NCBI GenBank assembly: GCA_025667525.1
Contig: CM046876.1
Span: forward strand, 573,807,469 to 573,871,468
Source of the DNA: Glebionis coronaria
Taxonomy: Eukaryota > Streptophyta > Magnoliopsida > Asterales > Asteraceae
Length of the DNA stretch: 64,000 nucleotides
Direction of reading: 5' to 3'
Shown here: positions 34,601 through 48,500 of the stretch, piece after piece
Numbering within the stretch: the first letter of the stretch is position 1
Layout: each line of letters begins with the position of its first letter
Notes under the pieces: model-generated
What the model was told of the DNA's origin: nothing
Database searches by the model: none
What the model saw: only the letters and a program-made list of their open reading frames with translations
Translations under genes and position numbers: made by a program

Positions 34601-35356
34601 CCTCTTATTCGGATAGTTCCCATGGTTGTTCCTTTGGTTATTTCCCCATATTTTCTCTTGTTGTCCGCGGCATTTCCAGCATTTGCTCGAACAACTTGGT
34701 CCATCAGACTGTGAGCCATCCTTATAGCATCACTAACTTTTGTCGGTCCAGACGATGTCACATTCCCTTGAACTCTACCAGGTAAACCCCAAATGTAGCG
34801 CTAAACCTTCTTTTCTTCATCTGGAACCATTCCAGGACATAGCAAACACAACTCTTGGAACCTCCTAGTGTACGTATCAATTTCATTGTTCTTCACAGTC
34901 AGGTTCCACAGTTCAATTTCCATTTTCTGAATCTCATTACGACGACAGTATTCCTTAGTCAACAACTTCTTAAGTTCCTCCCAACTCATTCCATACGCCT
35001 CCTCGGCTCCAACCGTCTGCACATGGGTGTTCCACCATGTCAACGCTCCAGCAGCTAAAGTACAAGTAGAATAAGTCACTTGGTTCAACAGTACATCCAC
35101 TGACACGGAACACAGATTCCATCTTTTCAACCCAACGAGCTAATCCAACAGCTCCTTCAGTACCATTAAAATTCAAGGGGTCACAACTCCTAAAGTCCTT
35201 GTAAGTACACGGCTTAGGCGGTCGATTGTCTACATCGTTCGGCGGTGCTTGGTTCACGTTGTTGTTAGCTTGAATATTTGCCAATGCAGCGGTCACTCGT
35301 TGTGTAATCAGTTCTTCCAATTGTTCGTCGGTCATTCCGTTACGTGTGTTCACCAT
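34601..35356 (-). pseudogene. Gypsy gag (frameshifted)
   Basis: The start is ATG at 35354-35356 ([17 protein letters not shown]). [20 protein letters not shown] capsid motif lies at ~35170-35115 (NGTEGAVGL...), after which the frame changes near 35110. [28 protein letters not shown] and TYTRRFQELCLLCPGMVPDE continue in a second frame to a TAG at 34801-34803. RYIWGLPGRVQGNVT resumes after it, followed by another frame change near 34620 into the zinc-knuckle frame. Gag would package the element's RNA. At least two frameshifts and one stop make it non-functional. Confidence 0.85.
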
Positions 35357-35916
35357 TGTTTCTCTGCGTTAAGAAAACAATGCAAATAAGGTTCAAGCAC
35401 GAATATACACGTTATATATTTCTTATGCTAAAATAAAACGCAGAATTTAACAGTACAACAAACATAGAAAGGATAGTCACTGGTCAAAGTCATATAGTTA
35501 AATTCCCATTCATGATCAAAATATCGAGTACATAGTCATAAAATAAGAGTTTTGATTAAATACCAAAGATCAAAACAAAACCAAAAATAACACCGAAAAT
35601 GGTGATTGGATTAGAATCAGACTATAGATGTAACTGAAATGATACGTGATAGTATGCGATGACATATCCTACAACAACCATTCACGCGTTAGAGCAGTTG
35701 TAGGGTATGCATGAAATAATCACGTATAGAAATTAAAGTATGCAAATCAGCGAAATGCATATGTATACAATACATATTACGTATTACATAATATATATTA
35801 CATATTACTTATAGTGTTATCTTACGTAATACATTACGTAGTACATATATGTATAAAGAGTAACAAGTAGCCACATCGGTTATAGTCTAGGCCTAAGATG
35901 CAAACCTAGTTCTCTA

Positions 35917-35938
35917 TAACCAAGGCTCTGATTACCAA
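35917..35938 (-). other. Primer-binding site (initiator Met tRNA type)
   Basis: Minus-strand TGGTAATCAGAGCC follows the 5' LTR by a few bases. It matches the usual TGGTATCAGAGCC site with one extra A. Confidence 0.75.
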
Positions 35939-38119
35939 ATCTATAACACCCCAAAATGTGATATGCGGAAGCGGTGAAGCTCGGGGGCTGTTACGTCATT
36001 GTATCATAGTTCAAGGTATAAGAGAACGACTCTAAATGAGACGTTTTATAAAAATACCTCGTTGAATTTAATAAAAACATCCAAGTACAAAAGGTCTTAG
36101 TTTCAAAAGATAGCGTAGTGGAATGTAAAAGTTTTAAACATCAACGAGATAACAGTTCAAAAGCATAAGTAAATAAATGTCTGAAGATAGCCAAGAAATG
36201 CATGCGGACTCCAAGTACTTCACACAGCAGATACAAATCATCATCATTTACCTGAGATAAATGCTAAATTGGGTCAACATAAAGTTGGTGAGAATATAGG
36301 TTTCAAGTAAAAATTCATAGTAAATCGATTTCAGATTTCATTTCATGTACACATGCAACTATAGGAGATATAGTGCCAAGTGTAGGATAAATTGGGTGTT
36401 CACAATATTTATGATAGCTAAGCTCGTGACATCGAAACTATTGATCCAGTGCATACAATAGATTGTATACATAAATTTTTGCCCCAATGGAGTACCTAGC
36501 CAAGATAACTCCGTTCACACAAATGGTATACACTCGTCCGGCGTCAGAATGCCCGAGTGGAGGTTGTCAACCCACAATAGATCTATCCATATCATAAGAG
36601 CTTACTCCAGCAGAGTAATTAACGATTCACGATAGTGGGGACTACGGCTAAAGCAACTTAAGCTATCTCATAAACAGTGTTCACAAAACGTTCACAGAAA
36701 TCTAGTTTTACTTGCATCCAGAAGCAAGCATCGAAAGCATTTATCACATCCCAAAACATTAAACATATAAAACAGTTTAATAGGTATCTATAAACTCACC
36801 TCAAGCAACAATTCAAACCGCACAAGTATGATCAAATAGTAGCGAGCAAATCTAGCAACAACCTAAATATAATACTATAGTTTAGGCGCTAGCAAATAAG
36901 TCACAATAGTTCGTCACGTACGTTACTCATCAATCATATAGATTATTTATTGTTGTTAAAATCGTGACTTGTAGATATTATATTGTTATAAGCATTATAG
37001 TATTTATACTTAGACAAAAATATTTATTTTTGACTCGACGAAATTTCGACAGCCTTTCGGCGTAAATTTTAATTTTCCCAAATTTATCTTAATAAATTTT
37101 CCAACACGATTTCTAACAAAAATTCAGCAGCCTTTCGGCGTCACATAAAAATTTGCCATTTTTAGTAAGTACCCAAATCTCGTCCTAATACCCCTAATTT
37201 CAACACTTTTCAGTCACAATTATTTCAACAAGTCATTTTCCCGCAATAGTATCAATTTCCACTTTCAACGCTCAAACTTTTAACGATACACCAAGTATTC
37301 ACACTTCGCGCATATATCTCTTTACAAAATGAGTCCAACGTTTATACATACCATTTAGTACCCAATTCGACACTTAAAAACAACTCCGTTTAACTCGAAA
37401 ACGTCGTTTCGACCACTTTAAAAATCTAGACAGCAAGCACATTATAGTGTTTTTCACAAAAATTAAGTTTTCGGACAACGAAATTTAAACGACCATATCT
37501 TACTCATTTTAGCTCCGTTTTTAACCCATAATATATCGAAACGAAGGTATTAACTTATATTTTCATAATATCGTAGTAAGCTAGTGTCAAAACAATTTTT
37601 ACGACTCTCTATGCCTCTTATAAAAATCGGACAGATTATATACTTTTGTAAAAACTCGTTTTCGACCATTTTCAAGCGTACCCACTAGTAGTAACACTAC
37701 TAGTTCCCTCCAGTTATTCATAAACACACTCAAAATCAAAGATTTATCTTCAAGTCCACAAATCTAAAAATATACATTTTTATATTTTACAAGTCTTTCA
37801 ATTAAACCATTTTCATGCATGGATCTAATAGATCCACACATAATTTTCACAGATCTAAAATATTTCATGACCAAAAATAATTTTTATCATTTTATTTCAA
37901 GAAAATAGTTGATGAATAACATGCATGCATAGATCTTCAAAGATTATGCATGAAAAATGAAAAAGATGAAAAAGGTTTAAGAAATAACCTTGAGTAACGA
38001 CTCTACGTAACCACGACAACCCGATCTACGCTCTAACCAACTAATAATCAACAAGAACCCAACTTCTATAAACTACAACAAAATCTCAAATCAACAAACC
38101 AAGAAAACCCATTCTTCCT

Positions 38120-41100
38120 TGTAAAACCCGCATGCTTTTACCATGAATAGTGCCTTTAAGATCGTACGTCCTAGATTAAAACTTTCCTTTTATAGTATGA
38201 TCACATTCACGTGCTAGCATTTCAAGTATTACATACGTGTATGAACACGATAAGTATCGATTACGTACGAACACATGATAAGGATTTAGCAATAATTAAT
38301 CACGAACGTAAGTAAAACACGAACTAATATTAATTACATATATATATATTTATTATGAACACGAATAAATATATTTAGTCACGATCAAAAACTAATTAAA
38401 TTACGTAAACTACGTAACACGTAATCACGGACATTTAAACGATTATTATTATGTATATTTAATTTAACACGACAAGTAATTATATACGTAATAATTACGT
38501 TTAACACGAGTAATTATAACAATGAAACTTACGACACTTTTAAATACGATTACGCGTACCATTTAAACAAGTCGCGTATTAAATAAATATTACAAGTGTT
38601 TAAGGGGGCTGTTTTAGACAAACTAGAAAACTAATGGGACTTGGGCTCAAGGCCCAAGTGTGTTTTGAGCCGTGTATAGCAAAAGAGACGGGGGGAGTAG
38701 TTAACATTTTTTAGACAACTCAAAACATTCCAAAACCCTAATCTAAATAAACAGCCGCCACATTTTTTCTCTCTTTTTCTTCTTTGCCGCGACCTACACC
38801 AAGGAAACAAGGAGAAGAGATCGTGGGTTGATCCTAGAAGAACAAGAAATTCATTTGTTTTTGAAACCCTAAATGGTATGTAAGTATAAAACCCCAATCT
38901 CGTTTTCAATTCTTTTCCTTTGACTAATTAATTAAGAACACGAATTGTAAGAACATAAACATGGTTAAAACGAGGCTTATTAGTTTAAGGGGTGTTCGTT
39001 GGCCTGTTGTCACGCGAACCGAGAGTTTATGACTCTTGGTGGTACCTTATTCCTACCAGCCGCAACCCTAGAGGGTGCTGGCTTGGTTTTGTTCTGGCGG
39101 GGGTAACCAGCGAGCAAGCAGGGGAAACCACTGGCTGCGGCCAGTGGTAATTGGTGATCAGGCAGTGGGAACCGAGACCTGTAAGGTCTCGGTGGAAACT
39201 GATAACAGGCAGGGGGAATTCCCTACTGTCGGGGGAAACTTTGCAAGGACAGGGGGTGTTTGGTTAAGGGTTTAACAGGGTGTTTGGCAAACTGTTTAAA
39301 AACAGACTTAAAGGGGTGTTTGGCAAACTGTTTTAGGAATTAAGGGGCTGTTTGGTTCGGCCTATTTTTGAACATAAAACGAGTTCCACGGGATTTCACG
39401 GGTACGGATTTCGACGAGATTTAATAAATAATACAAGAGTACATGTTATTATTATTATTTTTTTTAAGTTAGTTATCTTTACATGTTTATTAATTTTACA
39501 AGATAACTAAATTAATAAATCATGACTTATTATTATTACAAGATTAATTAAATTGATTTGACATGCTATATAATTAATTTAATTAAAAACATGGACTTAG
39601 GATTATTATTATTACTAATTAATAATACATGATTTAACCTAAGTATTTTATTATTTAATTTACATTATAGTAATTAATTAATTATTAAACATGCCTTATA
39701 ATTAATTAATTATCATGACTTAGGTTATATTAATATTAATATTAATACATGTTTTCAACCTAAGTATATTATACACCTATTCTAATTAAATCATGTTATA
39801 TTTAATTAAATACTTTTAACCTATAGTTTATATAATTCACAGGAATAATTAATAAACTATACCTTATAATCTCATTACTTAGAATATTAAACAGGAAACA
39901 CTTAGCTTATATTATTAGCTTAATTAATCAGCTTATATCTATTTATGGAAACTTTCTATTTTTAGAAACTTATCTATTTTAAGAAGTAACTCTATTTTTG
40001 GAAACTTTCTATTTTAGGAAACCTGCTATTTTTGGAAAGTTACTTATTATACACAGTAAGTATAATAATACATGAATTACCAGTAATACTTTATCAGATT
40101 AATCAGAGTACAAGGTAAACACAGATAGGGCTTTAAACAGTAAACCATGACCTAAAACATACAAAGTAAGCTAAGATGAGACATAAAACCCAGTACGTAA
40201 TCAGTGATTCGATACTTATACACGTGTGTATTCATGTAGCGTTAGTGATCCAGAAGTAGGATTCTCTCTTCCGTTCATTCACTAGGCTTGAGGTACGGAT
40301 TCCCGTCCTTTCAGTATGGACATTCTTTCCTTATTAGGATTTCCCCGTATGCAGCCAACTGTTTTCCCCAGTATTTGTTTTATTGTTTTGAACTGCTTAT
40401 GTTTAATTAGCATAATCTATAGCCATATACAAGCATGACCAGTTTCACCTAGTTATGGAGGTACCATAACCATAACATTGGAGGCACCAATGTTATGACT
40501 TCCCCACGGCGGAGTGATTGCTCGTGGCGTCCCTTTTCAGTTTTGGCCATATTATTATATCATGTGGGGCGTATGGGTGCATCCTAGTTACATGTTTTAT
40601 TCAGTATTTCATGGTGAATGTGGTGTGTGCCTTGCATCCTTCACAAGGAGTTGATCCCTCCTACCCAGACCAGTATATTAATTAGAGGCATCCTCTCTAA
40701 TCAGCATGATGAGGTCACCCCTCCAAGTATTCCTGCACGTGACCTTTTCATGACCTATATGGGCTATGGTATATTTATGTTAAAACAGTTTTCATAAGAT
40801 AAACATAAGGCTTTTCAAACTATAAAACCAGTTTTCTTAATACTTAATCAGTTTACTCAGAACTTAGTCTTCCGCTGTTATATGTTACATGCTTATCCTA
40901 TTTCATGCTATATTGTATATCCGTGCACTGAGCGTTTTGCTCAACCGTTACTTTCCTTTCCATGTCCCAAAACGGCAGGTACCCAAGACTCGAGCATTTG
41001 GAGGACATGCATAGGATGGAAGCTGCCATAGACTTCTTTTCCTGTTTCCTTCATATATTTATGCTTGTTTAGTCTTTCATTCAGTTCATTTACTTTATTA

Positions 41101-41241
41101 TGTTTTGGGCTTATGTTGGGAACCGATGTTTGATTCCGGTTTTCCCTATGGTCATGTATGTTTTCTACATATTACCTTGCATGCTTTGATGACACGCCAT
41201 AATTACGCGTGACATTCCATTTATCAAAATGGGGTGTTACA
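38120..41241 (+). repeat. 5' LTR of the nested Gypsy (3122 bp)
   Basis: TGTAAAACCC...TGGGGTGTTACA. It contains a cluster of perfect hairpins at 39019-39192, repeated GGGGTGTTTGGCAAACTG units at 39250-39340 and a long AT-rich stretch (39420-40100). The short open stretch 39075-39275, present in both LTRs, follows from the G-rich hairpin region and shows no protein family. Confidence 0.92.
39019..39192 (+). other. Hairpin cluster in the 5' LTR
   Basis: Three hairpins: CCGAGAGT-TTATG-ACTCTTGG (39019-39039, one G-T pair if RNA), CCACTGGC-TGCG-GCCAGTGG (39128-39147, perfect) and CCGAGACC-TGTAA-GGTCTCGG (39172-39192, perfect). G-runs (GGGGG, GGGG) lie between and after them. If transcribed, this would be a structured RNA segment, for instance a packaging or leader element; that role is inference. 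Confidence 0.75.
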
Positions 41242-41245
41242 ATTA

Positions 41246-41260
41246 TGGTATCAGAGCCAA
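41246..41260 (+). other. Primer-binding site (initiator Met tRNA)
   Basis: TGGTATCAGAGCCAA, four bases after the 5' LTR; the classic plant Gypsy/Copia site. Confidence 0.9.
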
Positions 41261-43600
41261 GGCTTCGACCTGTAGGCTCTAAAACTCGACCTGTGACTAG
41301 TGGGTAGTCACCAAGAGCTTCCTAAGCCAACGATTGTTATTCCACGTATTGATGTTTCAGCGCGTTGTTGTTTTAACCATTATGTTTTCAGCACCTTTTT
41401 GTTTTAGCCATGACGTTTTCAGCACCTTGTTGTTTTCACCATGATGTTTTCACCAGTATCGTCTTACTAATATGGAATGAACAACCGTCATCCATACTTA
41501 GTTATGTGTCATTGTCTATGCATGATGTTCCTCGTGAACTGTGACGATGTGGACTGACCCCAGTAGTTCATAATTTTCACATAAATTTTTTCTGTTAAGT
41601 TTTGACAATGACTTTTAAATTATTATGTTTCATGCATTCCTGCATTTATATCATATGTCATCTATTGCAGGAATTTTGACTAAGTAATGGTTGGTACAGG
41701 ACTGGCCCTATTTAGTCGCATGTGCTTTTATCGAAACTTTTAACTTTGGGACCGACCCATAGGCGTCCCCTCGCCATGTCTTTTGTTTTGGAACCGACCC
41801 ATAGGCGTTCCCTCGCACATATAAAGGTTTTATAAACTACATTACGCATTCATGCACTGTTTTTCATGCATAAATTTTTTTTCTCATGATTTAAATTGGC
41901 ATAAATTTTTTTTTCATGTCCCCTCATAAGTTATAATGTTTTTATGTCAAGTATTCCTTCATACTGTCATGGTTAACTTCAGTTTCATGCTGACTATGTT
42001 ATACACTTCTTCGTAATAGATGGTTTCATGTTTCCTCATGATAATTCCGTCTTCATGTTGATTATGTTTCACGCCTCTTTTGTTATTTACGTTGTCCTGC
42101 AAGACATTGTTAGATTTCTTGAATCATGCTTTCATGATAGTCATGGTTGGTTTCCATTGATCATGCTGTCAGGCAAATCATCGTTGAATTTTGTGTAACC
42201 ACACTTTAGCGTTTCTCTATGCAACCAGAATGATGTCTATGCTAATACTGCCAGGTTATCATGATGGTTTTCCTAACCGTTTAACCGGTATACTTTCCTT
42301 AAATCATGACAAATGATCGAGCCCATACCGATCATTTCAGGTGCATTCCATGTGTACTCCATGTACCGTATTTCATGTGTATTACATGTACCTTAATCCA
42401 TGTGTATTCCACTTGCAATACTTCACGAGTATTCGCTAGTCGATTCTAAATCATCTCAGGCGTATGTTCACTTGCTGATATTCTACAAGATTGTCGATGC
42501 CGCTCATAGCTTGGAGATGTTACTGAAGGTTGATTCTGCTGATGTTGGGAGACGCTACGAGATGCTGATGCTGATTGCTGTTCACAACCTGGAGATCCTA
42601 AAAGACGAAGACAAAGGCGTCGGAGCAAAGCAATTGGACGAGAAGATGCTTCACCATCAGACAATTCCCATCAATCATTGTCCCAAATTCATAGTTACAT
42701 GTCACACGTCGTTCGGCTGTCATTTTAGCCATATGAGTGCAAACCAGTACCAGCCGGCCACTCAGCTAAATAGTTACATGAGTCACGGTCATGAGAATGA
42801 CCGTCATGGAACCGACAGACAAGATGATAGTAACCACTACTATGACAGCAACTATCCTAGAAATCGCAACCGAGGCTCCGGCCACGGACGTGATCAAACA
42901 TACAAATGATCAGTAGTCCAACCGATCCGCCAATTCTGGCATATTAACCTAATATTTGTAGTTCTAATTGTTTCACATCTCGAGACACGTGTCAAGACAT
43001 CAGTCAAGACACATGTCTCACATATACTTTCTGAAGACACATGTCAAGATACCAGTCAAGACATATGTCACGCTTACATTTCTCAAGACACGAGTCAAGA
43101 CACATGACTCACGTCTAATTATGGAACATTTCTAAGAAATTCAGGGTACCCTCCAAGGGTATATCTATGTTGTTGTGCCATGTATTAATCAGGCCACAAG
43201 AATTTCAATACCATTATCGGCGCATCAGTGAGAACTGTCACGTTGCCGATGTCACTTTCATTTCTTTCACCATAGTTCATATATTCATAACCATGAAGGA
43301 CGCCTTTCGTATTCCCACGCATACGAAGGTTTTCCTTCAGCTTAACGATAAGATCCAAGCTGCTAGCGCATTTCCTCGGACAGACACGAGATGAATTTTA
43401 TCCTAATTATGTACTATGAACACCACACCATGCTATGATTCATAATTATGTACAGTAATGTTCAGGCTCCTGAATACATTCAGCTTGATTTTCCATCAGG
43501 AAAATCTGTACAAATTATCTATGCTTTTCAAGCACGTGCTTTGTTAGCCATAATTGCTAAAATTTTCTAGCTGTCAGTAGCACTCGACTACTAAGGTCCT
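41261..43600 (+). other. Decayed leader/gag region of the nested Gypsy
   Basis: T-rich degenerate sequence with no recognisable gag motif. The longest open stretch (42400-42909) ends in a His/Asp/Asn/Gly-rich segment (SHGHENDRHGTDRQDD, NRNRGSGHGRD) that could derive from the basic tail of gag; I cannot confirm it. At 42980-43110 three diverged copies of a ~50-bp unit built from CAAGACA(C/T)ATGTC occur in tandem. Confidence 0.5.
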
Positions 43601-43630
43601 TTTACGCATAACCAACGGATTATTCGAAAA

Positions 43631-44146
43631 TTGTTCCTTACACTCAGAAGAATCTTCAAGGAGAAGGATGGTACCATGAGATTATGTGTCGACTACCGTC
43701 GACTTAAACAAATCACCATTCATGACCGTTATTCTCCTCCACGTATTGACGACATGTCCAATCAACCGTATAGTGTTAATCACTTTTCCAAGATCGAACT
43801 CATGATCATGCTGCCAACAGTGACGAGTGAAAAAGCAGGACATGTCTGTGACTGCTATTCGTGCACGACTCGGTCATGCTAGATTTATGATTTTGATTCA
43901 GTCTCATCAATGCTCCAACAGCATTATGGAGTTAATAAATTGAGTTTCCATGAACTCCCAAACAAATTCATCAGCATTTTCATTGAGGATAACCTGATTT
44001 CATTTAAGCCTAGAGAAGAACAGGAAGACCATATCTGCACTATGTTGCAAATTCTTGACGAGAGAAATTTTACCCTAGAAAATTTTCCAATATCAATTCT
44101 GTTTCATTACAGTGACACGCTGAATCACATGGGTTTCTATGGTTAA
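43631..44146 (+). pseudogene. RT remnant of the nested Gypsy
   Basis: FKEKDGTMRLCVDYRRLKQI, then RYSPPRIDDM and HFSKIEL, match Gypsy RT (KKDGxxRxCxDYRxLNxx[15 protein letters not shown]). After about 40 lost residues and a stop, FHELPNKFISIFIEDNLISF matches [20 protein letters not shown]. The catalytic FIDD has become FIED, and REEQEDHICTMLQILDERN follows as expected. The active-site change plus stops rule out activity. Confidence 0.8.
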
Positions 44147-44355
44147 TCTTACCATGACTCAGCTTATGCGTAAAGGAGAGAACCCTACACTACATTAGGT
44201 GTTCTAGAAAACTACACGCTAGGAGAAGTCTAGATTCAGAGACTCAGAGTTTCGCAAACTCCTAGGTATCAAGTTCTAAGAAGCAAGATACAGTTACGTT
44301 CATATCTAGGTACCTGACATACCAACAGGTTAAGATAGGACACCAACAAACTGGG

Positions 44356-44560
44356 ATGTTTTCATCATATGAAATTGTGAATCAAAAAGGGACAAGATCT
44401 CCATGGATTTTAGTTACCAGATTTCAGCAAACTCAGAAGAAGCATGATGCTATCTGGGTTATTGTCAACAGTTTGATCAAGTCTGCAGAATCCTTACATC
44501 CGTACGGATTTCAGAACCAACAGATTGAACGAACATGTTCCAGCCAAGGCTCATCCGATC
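44356..44560 (+). pseudogene. Integrase remnant of the nested Gypsy
   Basis: QKKHDAIWVIVNSLIKSAES corresponds to the integrase core [19 protein letters not shown], with the first catalytic block degraded. Downstream (44560-45494) no motif is recognisable; 44860-45060 is a run of CACGATATGTC/TCACGTA-like short repeats. Confidence 0.7.
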
Positions 44561-45494
44561 ACTTGGCAATCCCTCAGCTATCGGGTCAGACAAAGATTCG
44601 TAATTGTACTCCTAACTTACTTCACGTCTTCATTCTAATTCCACGACTTGCTGTCGCGCTCACGTGCATGACACTATTCGCGTTCATGATCGTATTTTGG
44701 CTTACGATTTTACGTTCATTTCTTTTCTCATTCTAGGAAGTTTGCAAGAACTTGTGAGACCAGACCCAAGTTTAGTATAACTCTCCATCATCAGATAGAA
44801 GTTTCACGTCAGATTCCACGTCTCACCTTGTAGCGTTTGGCGTTACCGCCATTATATTCTATGATCACGATATGTCTCACATGTCATGTTCATTCCACGT
44901 TCCTCATATCATGATCAGGATATGTTACACGTATCATGGATCACGATATGTTTACTCATACTACACTCGCCATATCTCCACGTAGCACGTTCAAAATTTT
45001 TCACGTATCACGTTCAAAATTTTTCACGTACTACGTTTCTTTATGTCTCGCGCATCGTTTCTAATTATCGGTTAAGTCAGATGGTCTTGCATCGTAACGT
45101 TTCAGTTACCCTTGCACGTTAACTCTTATTTTCCTCGATCGAATTTAGGGGATCTACTTTCCTTTGATAACCAAGAATTTCTTCGTATTCCAAGTCAAGG
45201 TCAGGAGGACAAAGATTTATCATTAGTGTCAGGATCTTCTGAAGGAACCGTTCCAACAGGGAGCCCACTTGGAAACGGACAAGTTCATCCAGACTTCTTA
45301 TCCATTTTTCTCTTATCGATTAGATATGTCCTTTCAGTCACGTCACGTTCTATGTCTTTTCAAGACATGTCACGTTCCACGTTCCCTTCTACCATGTCAC
45401 CTTCTTTTCCGAAATTTTTGCATACCTTTCCAGTTTGATTCGGGTATGTTCCGCTTACAGTTACTTTATCTATAATTCGTGGACGAATTATTCT

Positions 45495-45511
45495 TTTAGG
45501 GGGGGAAGAAT
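45495..45511 (+). other. Polypurine tract of the nested Gypsy
   Basis: TTTTAGGGGGGGAAGAAT immediately before the TGTAAAACC of the 3' LTR. Confidence 0.8.
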
Positions 45512-48500
45512 TGTAAAACCCGCATGCTTTTACCATGAATAGTGCCCTTAAGATCGTACGTCCTAGACTAAAACTTTCCTTTTATAGTATGATCACATTC
45601 ACGTGCTAGCATTTCAAGTATTACATACGTGTATGAACACGATAAGTATCGATTACGTACGAACACATGATAAGGATTTAGCAATAATTAATCACGAACG
45701 TAAGTAAAACACGAACTAATATTAATTACATATATAATATATTTATTATGAACACGAATAAATATATTTAGTCACGATCAAAAACTAATTAAATTACGTA
45801 AACTACGTAACACGTAATCACGGACATTTAAACGATTATTATTATGTATATTTAATTTAACACGACAAGTAATTATATACGTAATAATTACGTTTAACAC
45901 GGGTAATTATAACTATGAAACTTACGACACTTTTAAATACGATTACGCGTACCATTTAAACAAGTCGCGTATTAAATAAATATTACAAGTGTTTAAGGGG
46001 GCTGTTTTAGACAAACTAGAAAACTAATGGGACTTGGGCTCAAAGTGTGTTTTGAGCCGTGTATAGAAAAAGAGACGGGGGGAGTAGTTAACATTTTTTA
46101 GACAACTCAAAACATTCCAAAACCCTAATCTAAATAAACAGTCGCCACATTTTTTCTCTCATTTTCTTCTTTGCCGCGACCTACACCAAGGAAACAAGGA
46201 GAAGAGATCGTGGGTTGATCCTAGAAGAACAAGAAATTCATTTGTTTTTGAAACCCTAAATGGTATGTAAGTATAAAACCCCAATCTCGTTTTCAATTCT
46301 TTTCCTTTGACTAATTAATTAAGAACATGAATTGTAAGAACATAAACATGGTTAAAACGAGGCTTATTAGTTTAAGGGGTGTTCGTTGGCCTGTTGTCAC
46401 GCAAACCGAGAGTTTATGACTCTCGGTGGTACCTTATTCCTACCAGCCGCAACCCTAGAGGGTGCTGGCTTGGTTTTGTTCTGGCGGGGGTAACCAGCGA
46501 GCAAGCAGGGGAAACCACTGGCTGCGGCCAGTGGTAATTGGTGATCAGGCAGTGGGAACCGAGACCTGTAAGGTCTCGGTGGAAACTGATAACAGGCAGG
46601 GGGAATTCCCCACTGTCGGGGGAAACTTTGCAGGGACAGGGGGTGTTTGGTTAAGGGTTTAACAGGGTGTTTGGCAAACTGTTTAAAAACAGACTTAAAG
46701 GGGTGTTTGGCAAACTGTTTTAGGAATTAAGGGGCTGTTTGGTTCGGCCTATTTTTGAACATAAAACGAGTTCCACGGGATTTCACGGGTACGGATTTCG
46801 ACGAGATTTAATAAATAATACAAGAGTACATGTTATTATTATTATTTTTTTTAAGTTAGTTATCTTTACATGTTTATTAATTTTACAAGATAACTAAATT
46901 AATAAATCATGACTTATTATTATTACAAGATTAATTAAATTGATTTGACATGCTATATAATTAATTTAATTAAAAACATGGACTTAGGATTATTATTACT
47001 AATTAATAATACATGATTTAACCTAAGTATTTTATTATTTAATTTACATTATAGTAATTAATTAATTATTAAACATGCCTTATAATTAATTAATTATCAT
47101 GACTTAGGTTATATTAATATTAATATTAATACATGTTTTCAACCTAAGTATATTATACACCTATTCTAATTAAATCATGTTATATTTAATTAAATATTTT
47201 TAACTTATAGTTTATATAATTCACAGGAATAATTAATAAACTATACCTTATAATCTCATGACTTAGAATATTAAACAGGAAACACTTAGCTTATATTATT
47301 AGCTTAATTAATCAGCTTATATCTATTTATGGAAACTTTCTATTTTTAGAAACTAATCTATTTTAAGAAGTAACTCTATTTTTGGAAACTTTCTATTTTA
47401 GGAAACCTGCTATTTTTGGAAAGTTACTTATTATTACACAGTAAGTATAATAATACATGAATTACCAGTAATACTTTATCAGATTAATCAGAGTACAAGG
47501 TAAACACAGATAGGGCTTTAAACAGTAAACCATGACCTAAAACATACAAAGTAAGCTAAGATGAGACATAAAACCCAGTACGTAATCAGTGATTCGATAC
47601 TTATACACGTGTGTATTCATGTAGCGTTAGTGATCCAGAAGTAGGATTCTCTCTTCCGTTCATTCACTAGGCTTGAGGTACGGATTCCCGTCCTTTCAGT
47701 ATGGACATTCTTTCCTTATTAGGATTTCCCCGTATGCAGCCAACTGTTTTCCCCAGTATTTGTTTTATTGTTTTGAACTGCTTATGTTTAATTAGCATAA
47801 TCTATAGCCATATACAAGCATGACCAGTTTCACCTAGTTATGGAGGTACCATAACCATAACATTGGAGGCACCAATGTTATGACTTCCCCACGGCGGAGT
47901 GATTGCTCGTGGCGTCCCTTTTCAATTTTGGCCATATTATTATATCATGTGGGGCGTATGGGTGCATCCTAGTTACATGTTTTATTCAGTATTTCATGGT
48001 GAATGTGGTGTGTGCCTTGCATCCTTCACAAAGAGTTGATCCCTCCTACCCAGACCAGTATATTAATTAGAGGCATCCCCTCTAATCAGCATGATGAGGT
48101 CACCCCTCCAAGTATTCATGCACGTGATCTTTTCATGACCTATATGGGCTATGGTATATTTATGTTAAAACAGTTTTCATAAGATAAACATAAGGCTTTT
48201 CAAACTATAAAACCAGTTTTCTTAATACTTAATCAGTTTACTCAGAACTTAGTCTTCCGCTGTTATATGTTACATGCTTATCCTATTTCATGCTATATTG
48301 TATATCCGTGCACTGAGCGTTTTGCTCAGCCGTTACTTTCCTTTCCATGTCCCAAAACGGCAGGTACCCAAGACTCGAGCATTTGGAGGACATGCATAGG
48401 ATGGAAGCTGCCATAGACTTCTTCTCCTGTTTCCTTCATATATTTATGCTTGTTTAGTCTTTCATTCAGTTCATTTACTTTATTATGTTTTGGGCTTATG

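Noticed and set aside
39075..39275. 66-codon ORF present in both LTRs of the nested Gypsy (also 46462-46662)
   Set aside because: It is conserved only because the LTRs are duplicates; the peptide has no family likeness and coincides with the hairpin cluster.
41246..41260. tRNA-like sequence TGGTATCAGAGCC
   Set aside because: It is a primer-binding site next to an LTR, not a tRNA gene; no cloverleaf surrounds it.
42400..42909. 169-codon ORF as intact gag of the nested Gypsy
   Set aside because: No capsid or zinc-knuckle motif; only its basic His/Asp-rich tail is suggestive.
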